A DNA stretch of 64,000 nucleotides from assembly GCF_003731765.1 (NCBI RefSeq), contig NZ_MOAL01000004.1, positions 1,302,001-1,366,000 of the forward strand, given 5' to 3'. The notes beneath the pieces are model-generated. The model saw only the letters and a list, made by a program, of their open reading frames with translations, was not told the DNA's origin and made no database searches. The position numbers and the translations under genes were made by a program. Positions 25,097 through 34,781 of the stretch are shown here, one piece after another. This stretch comes from Pseudomonas chlororaphis (GTDB taxonomy: Bacteria > Pseudomonadota > Gammaproteobacteria > Pseudomonadales > Pseudomonadaceae). The stretch's first letter is position 1, and every line of letters starts with the position of its first letter.

Positions 25097-26452
25097 ATGT
25101 TCAATAAAATTCTTAAAAGTGAACTGACGGCCAGGACGGCCGAAGTAGCAGGCTTCAAAGGACTGATTACAGCACTTGAACGCTCTATGGCCGTCGTCGA
25201 GTTCGACCTCGACGGTAAGGTGCTGCGGGCCAACGATAACTTTCTTCGCACCATGGGCTATCGCGCCGAGGCGCTGGTGGGCAAGTCGCACCGCGACTTC
25301 TGCCCGGCGGCCTTGGTCCGCAGCGCCCAGTACAGCGAGTTCTGGGCGCAACTGCGGGCCGGCACCTTCGTTTCCGGGACGTTCCAGCGCCTCAATGGCC
25401 AGGGGCAGGCCGTCTGGCTGGAGGCCAGTTACAACCCGGTGGTGGATGAACAGGGGCGGGTGTTCAAGGTGGTCAAGTACGCCCTGGACGTCACCGCCAA
25501 GGTCGCCCAGGAAGCCGAGACCCGCAGCAAGCTGGTGGCCCTGGACCGTGCCATGGCCGTGATCGAGTTCGACCTGGCCGGCAATATCCTGGTGGCCAAC
25601 GACAACTTTCTCCAGGTCATGGGCTATTCCCTGGGCGAGATCAAAGGCAAGCAGCACCGCCTGTTCTGCGAGCCAAGCCTGATCAACAGCAGCGAGTACA
25701 GCGACTTCTGGCGTCGCCTCAATGCGGGCGAGTTTTTCAGCGGGCAGTTCAAACGCCTGGGCAAGCACGGCCGCGTGGTGTGGCTGGAGGCGACCTACAA
25801 CCCGGTCTACGACGCTGAAGGCAAGCTGTACAAAATCGTCAAGTTCGCCAGCGACATCACCGAGCGGGTGGAGAAGTTCGAGGAAGACTCCCGGGGCGCC
25901 TCGCGGGCCTACCACATCTCCGCCGAGACCGAGAAAGTCGCCGAGCAGGGCGCCCAGGTGATTCAGGAAACCGCCCGGGAGATGCGCCAGATTGCCGACA
26001 ACATCGGCTCTTCGGCGCGCCTGGTGGGCCAGTTGGGGGATCGCTCCGAGCAAATCACCGCCATCGTCAACACCATCCGGGGCATCGCCGACCAGACCAA
26101 CCTGCTGGCGCTCAATGCGGCCATCGAAGCGGCGCGGGCCGGGGATCAGGGGCGCGGTTTTGCCGTGGTCGCCGATGAGGTGCGACAGCTGGCGGGCCGC
26201 ACCAGCCGCTCGACCGCGGAAATTGCCGAGATGATCGGCAAGATCCTTGCCGAAACCCGCGAAGCAGTGGCCAGCATGAACACCACCCAGGAAGGCGCGC
26301 AACGCGGGGTCACCCTGGCCGACCAGGCGGGCTCGGTGATCCTGCAGATTCGCGCCGGCACCAGCGACGCCGTGGAGGCGGTGAGCATGTTCGCCTCGAA
26401 AATGGATGAGTCCGAGGTGATTCCCAAGTCCGCGGTCGGTTGGGTCGGGTAA
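25097..26452 (+). CDS. Soluble PAS-PAS methyl-accepting chemotaxis protein (BdlA-like)
   Basis: 451 aa without membrane segments. PAS1 is at about residues 20-135 and PAS2 at about 145-255; both begin with a FDL-G-x-[V/I]-L-x-AN(D/N)NFL pattern. The MCP signalling domain follows, with the invariant hairpin IADQTNLLALNAAIEAARAG. This is the architecture of P. aeruginosa BdlA (417 aa), a cytosolic biofilm-dispersion sensor, and of related soluble receptors. The PAS domains may bind haem or flavin. The GTCAT-ATG start region has weak ribosome-binding signal (GAGGGTACGTC). It is a single gene with no che genes nearby. Confidence 0.9.
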   Translation: MFNKILKSELTARTAEVAGFKGLITALERSMAVVEFDLDGKVLRANDNFLRTMGYRAEALVGKSHRDFCPAALVRSAQYSEFWAQLRAGTFVSGTFQRLNGQGQAVWLEASYNPVVDEQGRVFKVVKYALDVTAKVAQEAETRSKLVALDRAMAVIEFDLAGNILVANDNFLQVMGYSLGEIKGKQHRLFCEPSLINSSEYSDFWRRLNAGEFFSGQFKRLGKHGRVVWLEATYNPVYDAEGKLYKIVKFASDITERVEKFEEDSRGASRAYHISAETEKVAEQGAQVIQETAREMRQIADNIGSSARLVGQLGDRSEQITAIVNTIRGIADQTNLLALNAAIEAARAGDQGRGFAVVADEVRQLAGRTSRSTAEIAEMIGKILAETREAVASMNTTQEGAQRGVTLADQAGSVILQIRAGTSDAVEAVSMFASKMDESEVIPKSAVGWVG

Positions 26453-26512
26453 GGACGCCGCTATAAGCGCCTGCCGCTAGGGCCTTTTAGGCCTCTGGCG
26501 GCGCGGGCTCGG

Positions 26513-27571
26513 TCAGACGCTTTCCGCCACGTCGATCTGCGGCGTCAGCATGCGTTTGTCCGTGCACGGCGCGGCGGGGTTCAGGGCACTGGCGATCATC
26601 AGTTGCAGGGCTTCCCGGGCCAAGTCGGCCACCGGGTGCGAGAGCACCGCCTGCACCAGCCCCTCCGTCAGGGCCGTGGCGGTGAGCGGAGTCAGGTCGT
26701 GGCACACCACCACCGGCAGGCGGATTTTCTGAGCCTGCAATTGGCGCAAGGCCTTGAGCACCCCAGCAATACCGCCCCCGGCCACATACAGGCCCACCAG
26801 GTCGGGCTCGCTGCTGAGCAGGTCCAGCGTGCTGGCGTAGGCGAAGTCTTCGTCTTCCAGCGTCAGGCGCGTTGCCAGCAGTTCCCAATCCCCCTGCTGT
26901 TCCGTCAGGTAGGAGCGCAGGCTCATTTCGCACAATTCCTGGCATTGAAAACGCTGGGTGCCGAGCATCACGGCCACCGCACCCGGTTGCTGCGCCAGAT
27001 GACGGATAAACCAAGCGGCACTGCGCCCCATGCGGCGATTGTCGACGCCCACGTAGGCGGCGTTGGCCGCTGCTTCCAGGTCCGACACCAGGGCCACCAC
27101 CGGCAAGCCCTGCGCCGCCAGTTCGGCCACCGCCTGGCGCACCAGCGGATGGTCGGCACTCACCAGCCCCAGGGCGTCGACCTCGCCGCGCAGCTGCCGA
27201 ATACGTTCGGCGGTGGCCGCCGGGTCCAGGTCATCGATGTAGTGGATCAGTACCCGCACCTGGGCCCGCACCGTGCTGGCGGCCGCCTCGTTCAGGGCCT
27301 TGGCCAGCCCCTGGTAAAACGCCACGCCCCGTTTTTGCAGGAGAAAGCCCAAGCGCACCTTGGGGCGCTGCTGCAGCAGCCGTTGCTCGATCACATTGCG
27401 CCCATGGAAACCCAGGCGCGCTGCCGCCTCGGCAATCCGTTGGGCGGTGTCGGCGCGCACATTGGCCCTCAGGTTCATCACCCGGTCCACCGTGGCCAGG
27501 CTCACACCGGCCTCTCGGGCCACATCTTCCAGGGTCGGGCGCCGTGCAGGCGGCTTCGGTTGCTCTGACAT
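26513..27571 (-). CDS. LacI-family transcriptional regulator
   Basis: 352 aa. The N-terminal HTH is TLEDVAREAGVSLATVDRVMN (residues 12-32), with hinge helix VIEQRLL-type residues before a periplasmic-binding-like sugar domain from about 70 to 340. It is transcribed away from the TIM-barrel isomerase and Gfo/Idh genes and is most likely their repressor, responding to a sugar or polyol intermediate. The Asp in place of Ser/Ala in the ATVDRVMN recognition helix is as in some inositol and sugar regulators. The start MSEQPK at 27571 was preferred to the 27-residue-longer frame. Confidence 0.9.
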   Translation of the reverse strand: MSEQPKPPARRPTLEDVAREAGVSLATVDRVMNLRANVRADTAQRIAEAAARLGFHGRNVIEQRLLQQRPKVRLGFLLQKRGVAFYQGLAKALNEAAASTVRAQVRVLIHYIDDLDPAATAERIRQLRGEVDALGLVSADHPLVRQAVAELAAQGLPVVALVSDLEAAANAAYVGVDNRRMGRSAAWFIRHLAQQPGAVAVMLGTQRFQCQELCEMSLRSYLTEQQGDWELLATRLTLEDEDFAYASTLDLLSSEPDLVGLYVAGGGIAGVLKALRQLQAQKIRLPVVVCHDLTPLTATALTEGLVQAVLSHPVADLAREALQLMIASALNPAAPCTDKRMLTPQIDVAESV

Positions 27572-27707
27572 GAAATGCAAGGCCGTTTCAGGTTTTTGAG
27601 GGGTTTTGCAAGGTTCTGCGAGCGGACTATAGCAGCGCCAGCACCCGGCCACTTAGGATTCCTGACAGCGCGATGTCGCTGCATAAGAACAATGAGCGGA
27701 GTGTCCT

Positions 27708-28631
27708 ATGAGCCTGAAAATTTCCACGGCACCTTGTTGCTGGGGCGTGGATGACGTCAACAATCCCCATCTGCCGGACTGGCGCCTGGTGCTCGATGAG
27801 GCGGCCCAGGCCGGCTATCGCGGCATCGAATTGGGGCCCTATGGCTACCTGCCGCTGGACGTCGCCACCTTGGCGCCCGAGCTGCAACGGCTGAATCTTG
27901 AAGTGGTGGCCGGGACGATTTTTGACAACCTGGTGGACCCTGCCAATCTGCCCCGGTTGCTGCAACAGACCCACGACATCTGCTCCTTGCTCAAGCAACT
28001 GCCGGCCATTGCCCGCCAGCCCGGCCAGCGCTATGCCTTGCCGTGCCTGGTGGTGATCGATTGGGGCCACGAGGAGCGCGATTACGCGGCGGGCCACAGC
28101 GACCGCGCCCCTCGCCTGGAGGCCTCGGCCTGGCGCGGCATGATGGGGCATATCCGCCGCATCGCCGAGCTGGCCTGGGGCCAATACGGGGTGCGCACCG
28201 TGGTGCATCCCCACGCCGGCGGCTACATCGAGTTCGCCGATGAGCTGGCGCAGCTGGTGGCCGACATTCCCTATGAGGTGGCGGGGCTGTGCCTGGACAC
28301 CGGCCACCTGTACTACGCCGGCATGGACCCGCTCAGCACCTTGCGCCAATACGCCGAACGCCTGGATTACCTGCATTTCAAGGACATCGATCAAGGGGTG
28401 TTCGAACAGGTGCTGAACCAACGCATCCGTTTTTTCGCCGCCTGCGGCCAGGGCGTGATGTGCCCCATCGGCCAGGGGGTGATCGACTACCCGGCGTTGC
28501 GTGAACTGCTCGGTGAGCTGGGCTACCAGGGCTACATCACGGTTGAGCAGGAGCGTGATCCGCGTCAGTCCGGGGGCAGCCTGAAAGACGTTGCCGCCAG
28601 CCGTGCCTACCTTTCCCGGGTCGGTTTCTGA
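27708..28631 (+). CDS. Sugar phosphate isomerase/epimerase (TIM-barrel, IolE-like)
   Basis: 307 aa of the AP-endonuclease-2-like TIM-barrel family (inosose dehydratase, xylose isomerase-like epimerases). Metal ligands expected at the barrel mouth are visible: Glu in YRGIELGPYGY, His in VHPHAGGY, Asp in LCLDTGHLYYAGMDP, His in YLHFKDID and Glu in YITVEQERDP. It starts at ATG 27708 with GGAGTGTCCT upstream. It is followed 28 bp later by a Gfo/Idh dehydrogenase, so the pair probably handles an inositol- or keto-sugar-type compound. Confidence 0.88.
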   Translation: MSLKISTAPCCWGVDDVNNPHLPDWRLVLDEAAQAGYRGIELGPYGYLPLDVATLAPELQRLNLEVVAGTIFDNLVDPANLPRLLQQTHDICSLLKQLPAIARQPGQRYALPCLVVIDWGHEERDYAAGHSDRAPRLEASAWRGMMGHIRRIAELAWGQYGVRTVVHPHAGGYIEFADELAQLVADIPYEVAGLCLDTGHLYYAGMDPLSTLRQYAERLDYLHFKDIDQGVFEQVLNQRIRFFAACGQGVMCPIGQGVIDYPALRELLGELGYQGYITVEQERDPRQSGGSLKDVAASRAYLSRVGF

Positions 28632-28659
28632 CCGGCTTTTCCCCCTTGAGGACCTCATT

Positions 28660-29829
28660 ATGATTAACGGCAGCAAGCGTATTTCCCAGCCCCTGCGTTG
28701 GGCCATGGTCGGCGGCGGGCGTGACAGCCAGATCGGCTACATCCACCGCAGCGCCGCCTTGCGCGACCAGTCTTTCAGCCTGGTGGCCGGCGCCTTCGAC
28801 CTCGACCCCGAACGTGGCCGGGCCTTTGGCGAGAGCCTGGGGCTGGACCCCGAGCGTTGCTACGCCGATTACCGCAGCCTGTTCGAGGGCGAGGCGCGGC
28901 GCCCGGACGGCATCCAGGCGGTGTCGGTGGCCACCCCCAACGGCACGCATTTCGCCATTACCCGGGCGGCCCTGGAGGCCGGGCTGCATGTGGTCTGTGA
29001 AAAGCCCCTGTGTTTCACCCTGGCCGAAGCCGAGACCCTGCGTGAGCTGGCCGTGGCGCGCAATCGCATTGTCGGCGTGACCTACGGTTATGCCGGCCAC
29101 CAGTTGATCGAGCAGGCCCGGGAAATGATCGCCCAGGGTGAACTGGGGGAGATCCGCCTGGTGCAGATGCAGTTCGCCCATGGCTTCCACAGTGCCCCGG
29201 TGGAGGCCCAGAGCGCGGCCACCCAATGGCGAGTGGACCCGCGCCTGGCCGGCCCCAGCTATGTGCTGGGGGATGTGGGCACCCACCCGCTGTACCTGTC
29301 TGAAGTGATGCTGCCCGAGTTGAAAATCAAAAAACTGCTGTGCGTCCGCCAGAGTTTTGTGAAGAGTCGCGCACCCCTGGAGGACAACGCCTACACCTTG
29401 ATGGAGTACGAAGGTGGGGCCATGGGCACTCTGTGGTCCAGCGCCGTGAATGCCGGTTCTATGCATGGGCAGAAAATCCGCGTGGTCGGCGCCAAGGCCA
29501 GCCTGGAGTGGTGGGACGAGCGCCCCAACCAACTGTCCTTTGAAGTTCAGGGCCGGCCGGCGCAGATCCTTGAGCGGGGCATGGGCTACCTGCATGCCAA
29601 TGCCCTGATAGACGACCGCATCGGCGCAGGCCATCCAGAAGGTTTGTTCGACGCCTGGGCCAACCTCTACTACCGCTTTGCCCTGGCCATGGACGCCGCC
29701 GACCGCGATGACCAGGCCTTGCTGGCGAGCCTGCGCTACCCGGACATTCACGCCGGGGTCGAAGGGGTGCGCTGGGTCGAACGCTGCGTCAGCTCGGCCG
29801 ACCAGGGCGGTGTCTGGGTGGATTACTGA
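28660..29829 (+). CDS. Gfo/Idh/MocA-family oxidoreductase
   Basis: 389 aa, NAD(P)-dependent. The N-terminal Rossmann is WAMVGGGRDSQIGYIHRSAA. The catalytic Lys is in VVCEKPLCFTLAEAE. The central GPSYVLGDVGTHPLYLSE contains the conserved Asp and His pair. It starts at 28660 behind CTTGAGGACC. Paired with the upstream isomerase and the divergent LacI regulator it forms a small carbohydrate-oxidation unit. The same superfamily as the partial gene at position 2-607, but in a different cluster and without the same motif spacing. Confidence 0.9.
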   Translation: MINGSKRISQPLRWAMVGGGRDSQIGYIHRSAALRDQSFSLVAGAFDLDPERGRAFGESLGLDPERCYADYRSLFEGEARRPDGIQAVSVATPNGTHFAITRAALEAGLHVVCEKPLCFTLAEAETLRELAVARNRIVGVTYGYAGHQLIEQAREMIAQGELGEIRLVQMQFAHGFHSAPVEAQSAATQWRVDPRLAGPSYVLGDVGTHPLYLSEVMLPELKIKKLLCVRQSFVKSRAPLEDNAYTLMEYEGGAMGTLWSSAVNAGSMHGQKIRVVGAKASLEWWDERPNQLSFEVQGRPAQILERGMGYLHANALIDDRIGAGHPEGLFDAWANLYYRFALAMDAADRDDQALLASLRYPDIHAGVEGVRWVERCVSSADQGGVWVDY

Positions 29830-30350
29830 GGTTCGCGGGTTGGGTCCGGCGGGGCAGTCGCACCGTTGTCGGGGTCGCCTGCAGCGAGCATCTGCGTGAG
29901 CAGGCTGCGCTGCTGGGCATTGGGTAAAACCCCGCGGGTCTGCGCCAGCAGCACCACCGTGCCCTCGGTGTTGGTGAGGGTGACTTCGGCCTCGGCCCGG
30001 CCCTGGTCATCCACGTTCTGGATGACCCAGTGCGCGGTGATGGTGTCGCCGGCATACACCGGCGCTTTGAAACTGAACGTCATGCTTGCGGCCAGCCAAC
30101 CGATCTGCCCGCCAATCTCAGTCACCAGGCTGGCCGTCAACAAGCCATGGCTGACCGGGGCCCGGAACTGGCGAGCGGCGGCGTATTCGGCATGCACATG
30201 CACCGGGTTGTAGTCCCGGGATAGCTCGGCAAAACGGCGAATGTCGTCCACGCCAAAGCAGCGGGACAGGGTGAAGCGGTCGCCGGCCTGGAGCCCCTGG
30301 GCAGCGCGTTGTCTGAAGTCGATCACGGCAGGTTCCTTGGTGGCAGTCAT
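29823..30350 (-). CDS. MaoC-family dehydratase
   Basis: 175 aa, hot-dog fold, R-specific enoyl-CoA hydratase type. The hydratase-2 motif is FAELSRDYNPVHVHAEYAAA, which holds the catalytic Asp and His, followed by QFRAPVSHGLLTASLVT. It would hydrate trans-2-enoyl-CoA or enoyl-thioester. Its 3' end overlaps the end of the Gfo/Idh gene by 7 bp on the opposite strand. I chose MTATKEP (cat 30348-30350); longer frames give no similarity-like sequence. No fatty-acid genes adjoin it. Confidence 0.87.
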   Translation of the reverse strand: MTATKEPAVIDFRQRAAQGLQAGDRFTLSRCFGVDDIRRFAELSRDYNPVHVHAEYAAARQFRAPVSHGLLTASLVTEIGGQIGWLAASMTFSFKAPVYAGDTITAHWVIQNVDDQGRAEAEVTLTNTEGTVVLLAQTRGVLPNAQQRSLLTQMLAAGDPDNGATAPPDPTREPQ

Positions 30351-30587
30351 TCCTGGGTTGCAGTGGCTCATGGCGCTGGCCATCGCGCGGATGAGGGGCG
30401 GTTTGCGGCGGATCATCAGACGGTTTTCAGCAGGCGTCAATCCACGGTTTGACCACCCACAAACGTACAAGCCAGGCATTAAATAGCGTCCTTATACTCG
30501 TGCGATTGTTCTTCGGCCTGGCCTTGTCAGTTGCAGCAAAGCGCTGGTCGTTGATGTGTTTCTACGAGTAGTCGAGTACGCCACAGC

Positions 30588-31202
30588 ATGGATATTTTTC
30601 TTTACGCCTTCAGCGTGATGTACAGCCCCGGGCCGGTGAATTTCATCGCCTTGAATGCTGGACTGAGCGGCAAGTTCCGGCGTTCGCTGGGCTTCTTCGT
30701 CGGCGTCGGCTGCGCCTTGTTGCTGCTGTTCATGCTGTTTGGCTACACCGGCGAGGCGATTGTTTCCCAGGCCGCGCTGCCGTACATCTCGCTGCTGGGC
30801 AGCGTCTACACCCTGTACCTGGCGTATCAGGTGTATGGCGCCAGCGGCGCCGTCGTGGAGGATCAACCGGCTGTGACGGTGCCCGGCAAGCCGCTGACCT
30901 TTGCCAATGGCTTCCTGATTCAGTTGCTCAACCCCAAGGGCATCATGGTGGTGCTGCCGATCACCAGCGTCATGTTACCGGCAGCCCATATCAGCGGCGG
31001 GTCCATTGCCATGGTCTCGGTGTTACTGGCAATTGCCGGTGGCGGGGCGCCCGGGGTCTATTCGCTGTTGGGCGCACTACTCGGGCGGCGAATCACCCAG
31101 GAGTCTTACTTCCAGCTGTTCAACCGGGTGATGGGTATTGCGCTGGTGGTCTGTGCGGGCTTTATGGTTCATGGCTTCTATGTGCACATCAAGGAACTCT
31201 AG
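30588..31202 (+). CDS. LysE-family amino-acid exporter
   Basis: 204-aa inner-membrane translocator with about six hydrophobic segments. The family motif FSVMYSPGPVNFIALNAGLS (PGP with Asn) lies at residues 8-27, and LLNPKGIMVVLPI is in the middle. It probably exports an amino acid or homoserine lactone-type compound. It is followed by an AraC regulator in the same direction after 100 bp, which may control it. Confidence 0.88.
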   Translation: MDIFLYAFSVMYSPGPVNFIALNAGLSGKFRRSLGFFVGVGCALLLLFMLFGYTGEAIVSQAALPYISLLGSVYTLYLAYQVYGASGAVVEDQPAVTVPGKPLTFANGFLIQLLNPKGIMVVLPITSVMLPAAHISGGSIAMVSVLLAIAGGGAPGVYSLLGALLGRRITQESYFQLFNRVMGIALVVCAGFMVHGFYVHIKEL

Positions 31203-31303
31203 GGCAGGGGCTTCGGGACGGGGCTTTGATCATTCCAAGAGGGGCCGGTTACGCGTGTTAATCTGCCCCTCGCTCAACCCAGCCACGCCATGGGTGCGCC
31301 ACT

Positions 31304-32122
31304 ATGCAAGATCGTCATTCGCCACAGGACTGGGTCAAACATGTGCCCACCGTCTCGTCGCTGACGCGGTTCGAGGCCTTCTTCGGCGCCCATGCCTTCG
31401 ACCCCCATCGTCACGACACCTACGCCATTGGCCGAACCCTGGTCGGGGTTCATCGTTTTCACTACCGGGGTGAATCCCGGCAATGCCTGCCCGGTGAAAC
31501 CATGATCGTGCACCCGGATGAGCCTCACGATGGCTGCGCCGGTTCCGCATCGGGGTTTCGCTATCGCGGTGTGCACCTGCCACCGGCCGTGGTCCAGCAC
31601 ATTCTTCAGGGCCAGCCCTTGCCGTTTTTCAAGGCGGGCGTCACCCATGACCCCCGCCTGGCGAGTGCTGTCGATGGGTTGCTGGACGCTCTGGACGCCG
31701 GGCTCGACCCCTTGGCGGAAGATGAAGCGCTGTATCGCCTGGTGGCGCTGTTCGCCGAAGCCGCCGGCCAGCGTCCGGTATCAGCGACTCCCCATTACGC
31801 CGCCGCGGCCCGGGCCCGGGAGTACCTGGACGACAACCTGGAGCGGCCCACTACCCTGGACGACTTGGCCCTGTGCGCCGGGCGCGACCGTTGGAGCCTG
31901 TCCAAGGATTTCAGCCTGTTCTTCGGCACCAGCCCCCATCGCTACCTGACCCTGCGCCGCCTGGATCGGGTGCGGGCGTTGGTCATGTCGGGGCAGGCCC
32001 TGACAGAGGCTGCGGTGGCGGCGGGGTTCTTCGATCACAGCCACATGGCCCGGCATTTCAAGAAGGCCTTTGGCATTGCCCCTTCGCGCTGGTGCAACCC
32101 GGTGAGCCGCCCCGGCGCCTGA
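31304..32122 (+). CDS. AraC-family transcriptional regulator
   Basis: 272 aa. The N-terminal cupin-like AraC ligand-binding domain includes HRHDTYAIGRTLVGVH and GETMIVHPDEPHDG. The C-terminal double HTH covers residues 165-265 with LDDLALCAGRDRWSLSKDFS and AAVAAGFFDHSHMARHFKKAF. It adjoins the LysE exporter, consistent with local regulation. The ATG at 31304 is the first plausible start. Confidence 0.9.
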   Translation: MQDRHSPQDWVKHVPTVSSLTRFEAFFGAHAFDPHRHDTYAIGRTLVGVHRFHYRGESRQCLPGETMIVHPDEPHDGCAGSASGFRYRGVHLPPAVVQHILQGQPLPFFKAGVTHDPRLASAVDGLLDALDAGLDPLAEDEALYRLVALFAEAAGQRPVSATPHYAAAARAREYLDDNLERPTTLDDLALCAGRDRWSLSKDFSLFFGTSPHRYLTLRRLDRVRALVMSGQALTEAAVAAGFFDHSHMARHFKKAFGIAPSRWCNPVSRPGA

Positions 32123-32231
32123 AACCCCGCGTCCACTTTCCCGGTTCTCGGGCCTGCCGCGCTGCCAAGCACTGCGGCGGCCTGGAGCTTGCCGTCATTC
32201 AACCCCACCCGTTGCGACCAGGAATCCGATC

Positions 32232-33032
32232 ATGGCCACCATTACCCTGACCACCTTGCAGGCCCTTAAACAGCGGGGCGAGAAAATCGTCATGCTGACC
32301 TGCTACGACGCCACGTTTGCCGATGCCGCCAGCGCCGCGGGCGTGGAGATGCTGTTGGTGGGCGACACCCTGGGCATGGTCCTGCAAGGGCACGACAGCA
32401 CCTTGCCGGTGGAGGTGGAGGACCTGGCCTACCACACCGCGTGCGTCAAGCGCGGTAACCGAGGCGCCTTTATCGTTGCCGACATGCCCTTCATGAGTTA
32501 CGCCACCCTGGAACAGGCGTTGCACAACGCCGGGCGCCTGATGAAGGCGGGCGCGCACATGGTCAAGCTGGAGGGCGATATCGGCCTGGCCGAGCCCATC
32601 CGCCGCCTGACTGCCAACGGCGTGCCGGTGTGCGCGCACCTGGGGTTGACGCCGCAATCGGTGAACGTCTTCGGCGGCTTCAAGGTCCAGGGGCGCGATC
32701 CGCAGCGTGCCCGGCAGTTGCTCGACGCCGCTTTGGCCCTGGAAAAGGCTGGCGCAGCCATGTTGTTGATCGAGTGCCTGCCCAACGACCTGGCCCGCCG
32801 CCTCAGCCAGGCGGTGACCATTCCGGTGATCGGCATTGGTGCCGGGCCCGGCACCGACGGCCAGGTGCTGGTCCTGCACGACATGCTCGGCCTGTCCCTG
32901 AGTGTTCACCGCCCGCGGTTCGTGCGTAACTTCATGAGCGGGCAACCGAGCATTGCCGCGGCGTTGCAGGCTTATGTCGCGGCGGTGAAGGCGGGGGCTT
33001 TTCCTACGTTGGAAGAGGGGTATTCCAGCTGA
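32232..33032 (+). CDS. panB: 3-methyl-2-oxobutanoate hydroxymethyltransferase
   Basis: 266 aa, the family length. It makes ketopantoate from 2-oxoisovalerate and methylene-THF in pantothenate synthesis. Mg ligands and active-site blocks are present: LTCYDATFA, VGDTLGMVLQGHDSTLPV, MVKLEGD, HLGLTPQSVNVFGGF and IPVIGIGAGPGTDGQVLV. The start is MATITLTTLQALKQ. No panC or panD adjoins, so this may be a second, solitary copy as seen in some pseudomonads. The upstream AraC gene is co-directional with a 109-bp gap. Confidence 0.95.
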   Translation: MATITLTTLQALKQRGEKIVMLTCYDATFADAASAAGVEMLLVGDTLGMVLQGHDSTLPVEVEDLAYHTACVKRGNRGAFIVADMPFMSYATLEQALHNAGRLMKAGAHMVKLEGDIGLAEPIRRLTANGVPVCAHLGLTPQSVNVFGGFKVQGRDPQRARQLLDAALALEKAGAAMLLIECLPNDLARRLSQAVTIPVIGIGAGPGTDGQVLVLHDMLGLSLSVHRPRFVRNFMSGQPSIAAALQAYVAAVKAGAFPTLEEGYSS

Positions 33033-33201
33033 AAACAGCACCATTGCGGTGCGTTACAAGTCTTTTTCCGCCAGCCCCTAAAGTTGGGTGCTGGCTATCC
33101 GATAGCATTGCAGGAATGTGCACTGTGGGCCGTTCTGGCGCGGGGTAGGCCAGGGGGACTCGGGGTGATGGAAGCGTTCCAATCATCTTCAAGGAGCCTG
33201 C

Positions 33202-34776
33202 ATGCTGCGCCTGTTCTCACTGGAAAATCTGACCGTCACCCGTAAGCTCGGCCTGGGGTTCGGCCTGTTGCTGGCCCTGGCGGTGCTGTTGGCTGCCACT
33301 GGCCTGCATGGCTTGCGCAATGACGAGTCGTCTTTCGCGCGCATCAACCGCCTGGGCGGGATCTTCGATGAAACCGTGTTCGCCCGCGAAGCCAATTTCA
33401 AGTACGCGCTGAGCGCCGAGCGCGCCGAACTCAATGCCCACGACACCCACCAGCAAGCGCTGCAAAGCGCTTTGTCGGAAGTGTTTGCCGACCTCAAGGG
33501 CGGCCAGTGGCCGGCCGAGGACCAGCAACTGGTGCAGCGCCTGAGTGAAGGCCTGGACGCCTATATCAAGGCCCACCAGGCTGCGCTGAACGCCTCCACC
33601 GCCAATGCCAGCGCCATTGTCCAGGCCAACGAGCTGCTGTCTGATCTGCAGGACAGCATCAACGTGCTGTACAAAAAAGAGGAGGAGCGGGCGGCCGCCA
33701 GCGTGCGCACCGTGGTCTCGATTCTTTGGGGTGTCACGGCGGCGGCGCTGCTGTTCGGTGCGCTGATCGCCTGGGTCATCGCCCGGCAGATCATCGTGCC
33801 GTTGCAGCAAACCCTGCTGGCTGCCGAGCGCATCGCCAATGGCGACCTGACCGTGCAACTGCACAGCCAGCGTCGCGATGAATTGGGGCAACTGCTGCGG
33901 GCCATTGGCAACATGAGCCAGCGCCTGCGGGAGGTCATCACCAAGATTGGCAGCGGCTCCTCGCAACTGGCAGTGTCGGCCAGCCAACTGGCGACCATCA
34001 CCACCCAGACCCAGGCCGGCACCGACAGCCAGCGCTCGGACACCGACAAGGTGGCCAGTGCCATCAATGACATGACGGTGATGGTGCAGAAGGTGGCGCG
34101 CAACTCGGAAGACGCCGCCAGTGCCGCGCGCCAGGCCGACAGCGAAGCCAGCGGCGCCTCGCACATTTCCCGCGAGGCGATCCTGCAAATCGAAGTCCTC
34201 GCCGGTGAAGTCGGGGTGTCCGCCGAATCCATGAACCGCCTGCATCAGGAAATCGAACGCATCGGCAGTGTGCTGGGGGTGATCAAGGCGGTGGCCGGGC
34301 AAACCAACCTGCTGGCCTTGAACGCGGCCATTGAAGCCGCCCGGGCCGGTGAGGCGGGCCGTGGTTTTGCCGTGGTGGCGGATGAAGTGCGCAGCCTGGC
34401 GCAGCGCACCCAGCATTCCTCGGAAGAGATCGAACAACTGATCAGCGGCTTGCAGCGCATTGCCGACGAAAGCACCCGCACCATGCAGGCCAGTGTCGAG
34501 CAGACCCAGTCAACGGTGACTGGCGTGCGCAACACCGGCGATGCCTTGGAAGCCATCACCCGCCAGGTTTCGGAGATCCAGCAGATGAGCCTGCTGATCG
34601 CCAGCGCTGCCGAGGAGCAGAGCACGGTGGTGGCGGAGATCAATCGCAGCGTGCTGCATGTGCGTGAAACCGCCGACCAGTCGGCCCAGGCCAGCGGTGA
34701 AATTGCCTCGTCCAGCATCGAGCTGGCGCGCCTGGGCAGCGAGTTGCAGAGCCTGGTGGTGCACTTCCGTACCTGA
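33202..34776 (+). CDS. Membrane methyl-accepting chemotaxis protein
   Basis: 524-aa transmembrane receptor. TM1 is at about residues 15-35, followed by a helical periplasmic sensor domain (35-170). TM2 is at about 172-195 (VSILWGVTAAALLFGALIAW), then a HAMP domain (VPLQQTLLAAERIANGDLTV). The cytoplasmic signalling domain has hairpin VAGQTNLLALNAAIEAARAG. The ligand is unknown; the four-helix-bundle-style sensor with many Gln/Ala/His is typical of small-molecule receptors. Ribosome-binding site CAAGGAG precedes ATG 33202. No che operon is adjacent. Confidence 0.93.
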   Translation: MLRLFSLENLTVTRKLGLGFGLLLALAVLLAATGLHGLRNDESSFARINRLGGIFDETVFAREANFKYALSAERAELNAHDTHQQALQSALSEVFADLKGGQWPAEDQQLVQRLSEGLDAYIKAHQAALNASTANASAIVQANELLSDLQDSINVLYKKEEERAAASVRTVVSILWGVTAAALLFGALIAWVIARQIIVPLQQTLLAAERIANGDLTVQLHSQRRDELGQLLRAIGNMSQRLREVITKIGSGSSQLAVSASQLATITTQTQAGTDSQRSDTDKVASAINDMTVMVQKVARNSEDAASAARQADSEASGASHISREAILQIEVLAGEVGVSAESMNRLHQEIERIGSVLGVIKAVAGQTNLLALNAAIEAARAGEAGRGFAVVADEVRSLAQRTQHSSEEIEQLISGLQRIADESTRTMQASVEQTQSTVTGVRNTGDALEAITRQVSEIQQMSLLIASAAEEQSTVVAEINRSVLHVRETADQSAQASGEIASSSIELARLGSELQSLVVHFRT

Positions 34777-34781
34777 GTCGC